Source of the DNA: an uncultured Bacilli bacterium
Lineage (GTDB): Bacteria; Bacillota_I; Bacilli_A; RF39; UBA660
NCBI GenBank assembly: GCA_934090595.1
Contig: CAKOJO010000075.1
Location: 1-5,278, forward strand
Direction of reading: 5' to 3'
DNA length: 5,278 nucleotides
The position numbers and the translations under genes were made by a program. How positions within the stretch are numbered: the first letter of the stretch is position 1; each line of letters begins with the position of its first letter. The notes under the pieces were generated by a model. The model was given only the letters and a program-made list of their open reading frames with translations, did not search any database and was not told the DNA's origin. Below are positions 4,739 through 5,278 of the stretch, piece by piece.

Positions 4739-5170
4739 ATGAAGGAATATTTTATATTTAATATTAAAAAGGAGTTTTATAATTTATATAAGGATAGACC
4801 TAGTGAGTTGTTTTATATTTTTAATAGGATTTATTACATGAAAGAAATAGAAAAAGAATATGGGTATAATCTATTTGAACAAGTAAGTTATTTTTATGAT
4901 AAAGATTATGTTAATTCTTTTATATATAATAGATATAAGGATAAGATAATGTATTCAAATAATGGAAATGAACATATTATTAATAATTTATTTTTAAATG
5001 AAATTAGTATTTTAAAGGTTAAGAATTCTAATATAAAGATTGATACTAATTATGATAAATGTACTTTTTTAAAAGATTTAAGATATTTTAATGGAATACT
5101 TTTTGTATGTAATTTTAAAGAACAAGAGTACTTTTTTATAAAAAATGTCAGAAATTATATAAAAAATTAA
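4739..5170 (+). CDS. SirA-like protein (sporulation inhibitor of replication family)
   Basis: This soluble, lysine- and tyrosine-rich protein has 143 residues from ATG 4739. A GTG at 4730 in frame would add three residues, but it overlaps GGTGAT (4729-4734), which is the natural ribosome binding site for the ATG. The N-terminus KEYFIFNIKKEFYNLYKDRP (2-21) and the C-terminal FVCNFKEQEYFFI (122-134) resemble the ends of SirA, which in B. subtilis is about 148 residues long. There SirA binds domain I of DnaA and blocks new rounds of replication at the onset of sporulation. The middle (YGYNLFEQV, 41-49; HIINNLFLNEISILKV, 79-94) is much more divergent. With a SpoIIM-like gene in the same window the annotation is reasonable, but I assign it from remembered family character only, and a lineage-specific DnaA regulator or an unrelated protein is possible. 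Confidence 0.5.
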   Translation: MKEYFIFNIKKEFYNLYKDRPSELFYIFNRIYYMKEIEKEYGYNLFEQVSYFYDKDYVNSFIYNRYKDKIMYSNNGNEHIINNLFLNEISILKVKNSNIKIDTNYDKCTFLKDLRYFNGILFVCNFKEQEYFFIKNVRNYIKN

Positions 5171-5234
5171 TAATTATTCTTGTTAAATCATATAATTTAA
5201 TATACAATCTCACGTTTGACACTTTTAGTATATT

Positions 5235-5278
5235 AAAACCTCACAAATCCTTGTCACATAATGGTTTGCGAGGTTTTT
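5235..5278 (+). terminator. Intrinsic terminator after the SirA-like gene
   Basis: AAAACCTC (5235-5242) pairs with GAGGTTTT (5270-5277). After an A/C mismatch the stem continues with CAAA (5244-5247) against TTTG (5265-5268). The T-run reaches the window edge. The A-run on the 5' side means the structure could also stop transcription from the opposite strand. The 64 bases between the stop codon and the stem hold no gene. Confidence 0.8.

Noticed and set aside
5216..5234. TTGACA at 5216-5221 as a promoter
   Set aside because: The only -10-like sequence (TATATT, 5229-5234) is 7 bases away, and the correct distance falls in the terminator stem.
1..5278. Mycoplasma-type genetic code
   Set aside because: TGA ends the SpoIIM-like and toxN genes at sensible family lengths, and tryptophans are encoded by TGG.
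1..5278. tRNA, rRNA, insertion sequence or transposase
   Set aside because: No cloverleaf, rRNA motif, transposase-like protein or terminal inverted repeat pair was seen.

Overview
The window is very AT-rich, and all recognisable genes lie on the + strand with short gaps. Genes end in TGA, TAA or TAG, and tryptophan is encoded by TGG. That points to the standard bacterial code in a low-GC Bacillota rather than a Mycoplasma-type code. The protein content is a SpoIIM-like protein, a SirA-like protein, a TasA-like exported surface protein with a domain common in gut Bacilli, a divergent DUF368 transporter and a stand-alone Smr protein. Together these suggest an uncultured, small-genome gut lineage of the RF39/Erysipelotrichia-related Bacilli. 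The placement is an inference from gene style, not from a database search.

Layout. Positions 1-75 hold a 10-bp inverted repeat and the ribosome binding region of a SpoIIM/DUF95-family membrane protein (76-723). Next comes a compact type III toxin-antitoxin locus (about 720-1516). It has a consensus promoter, a 5' hairpin with a GAAA loop, 2.8 tandem copies of a 34-nt repeat able to form an H-type pseudoknot (the ToxI antitoxin RNA), a strong hairpin terminator, and a ToxN/AbiQ-family endoribonuclease gene (956-1474). A second terminator almost identical to the first follows it. A second consensus promoter begins inside the U-tract of the first terminator and points at toxN. Textbook ToxIN loci instead express the toxin by read-through.

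Positions 1528-4690 look like one operon. A promoter precedes a 553-residue exported surface protein, then a small single-pass membrane protein, a DUF368-type polytopic membrane protein that overlaps it by one base, and an Smr-domain protein one base further on. An AU-rich hairpin over the smr stop codon probably ends the unit. The surface protein carries a dockerin-like calcium-binding duplication inserted inside its N-terminal beta-sandwich, in a patch of different codon use.

A SirA-like gene (4739-5170) with its own -10 element follows. The window closes with an intrinsic terminator (5235-5278).

The most notable system is the ToxIN module. Family members protect against phage by abortive infection: the RNA pseudoknots hold the RNase inactive until phage infection upsets the balance. 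The other genes look like ordinary envelope and housekeeping functions of the host lineage, with the surface protein the most mosaic.
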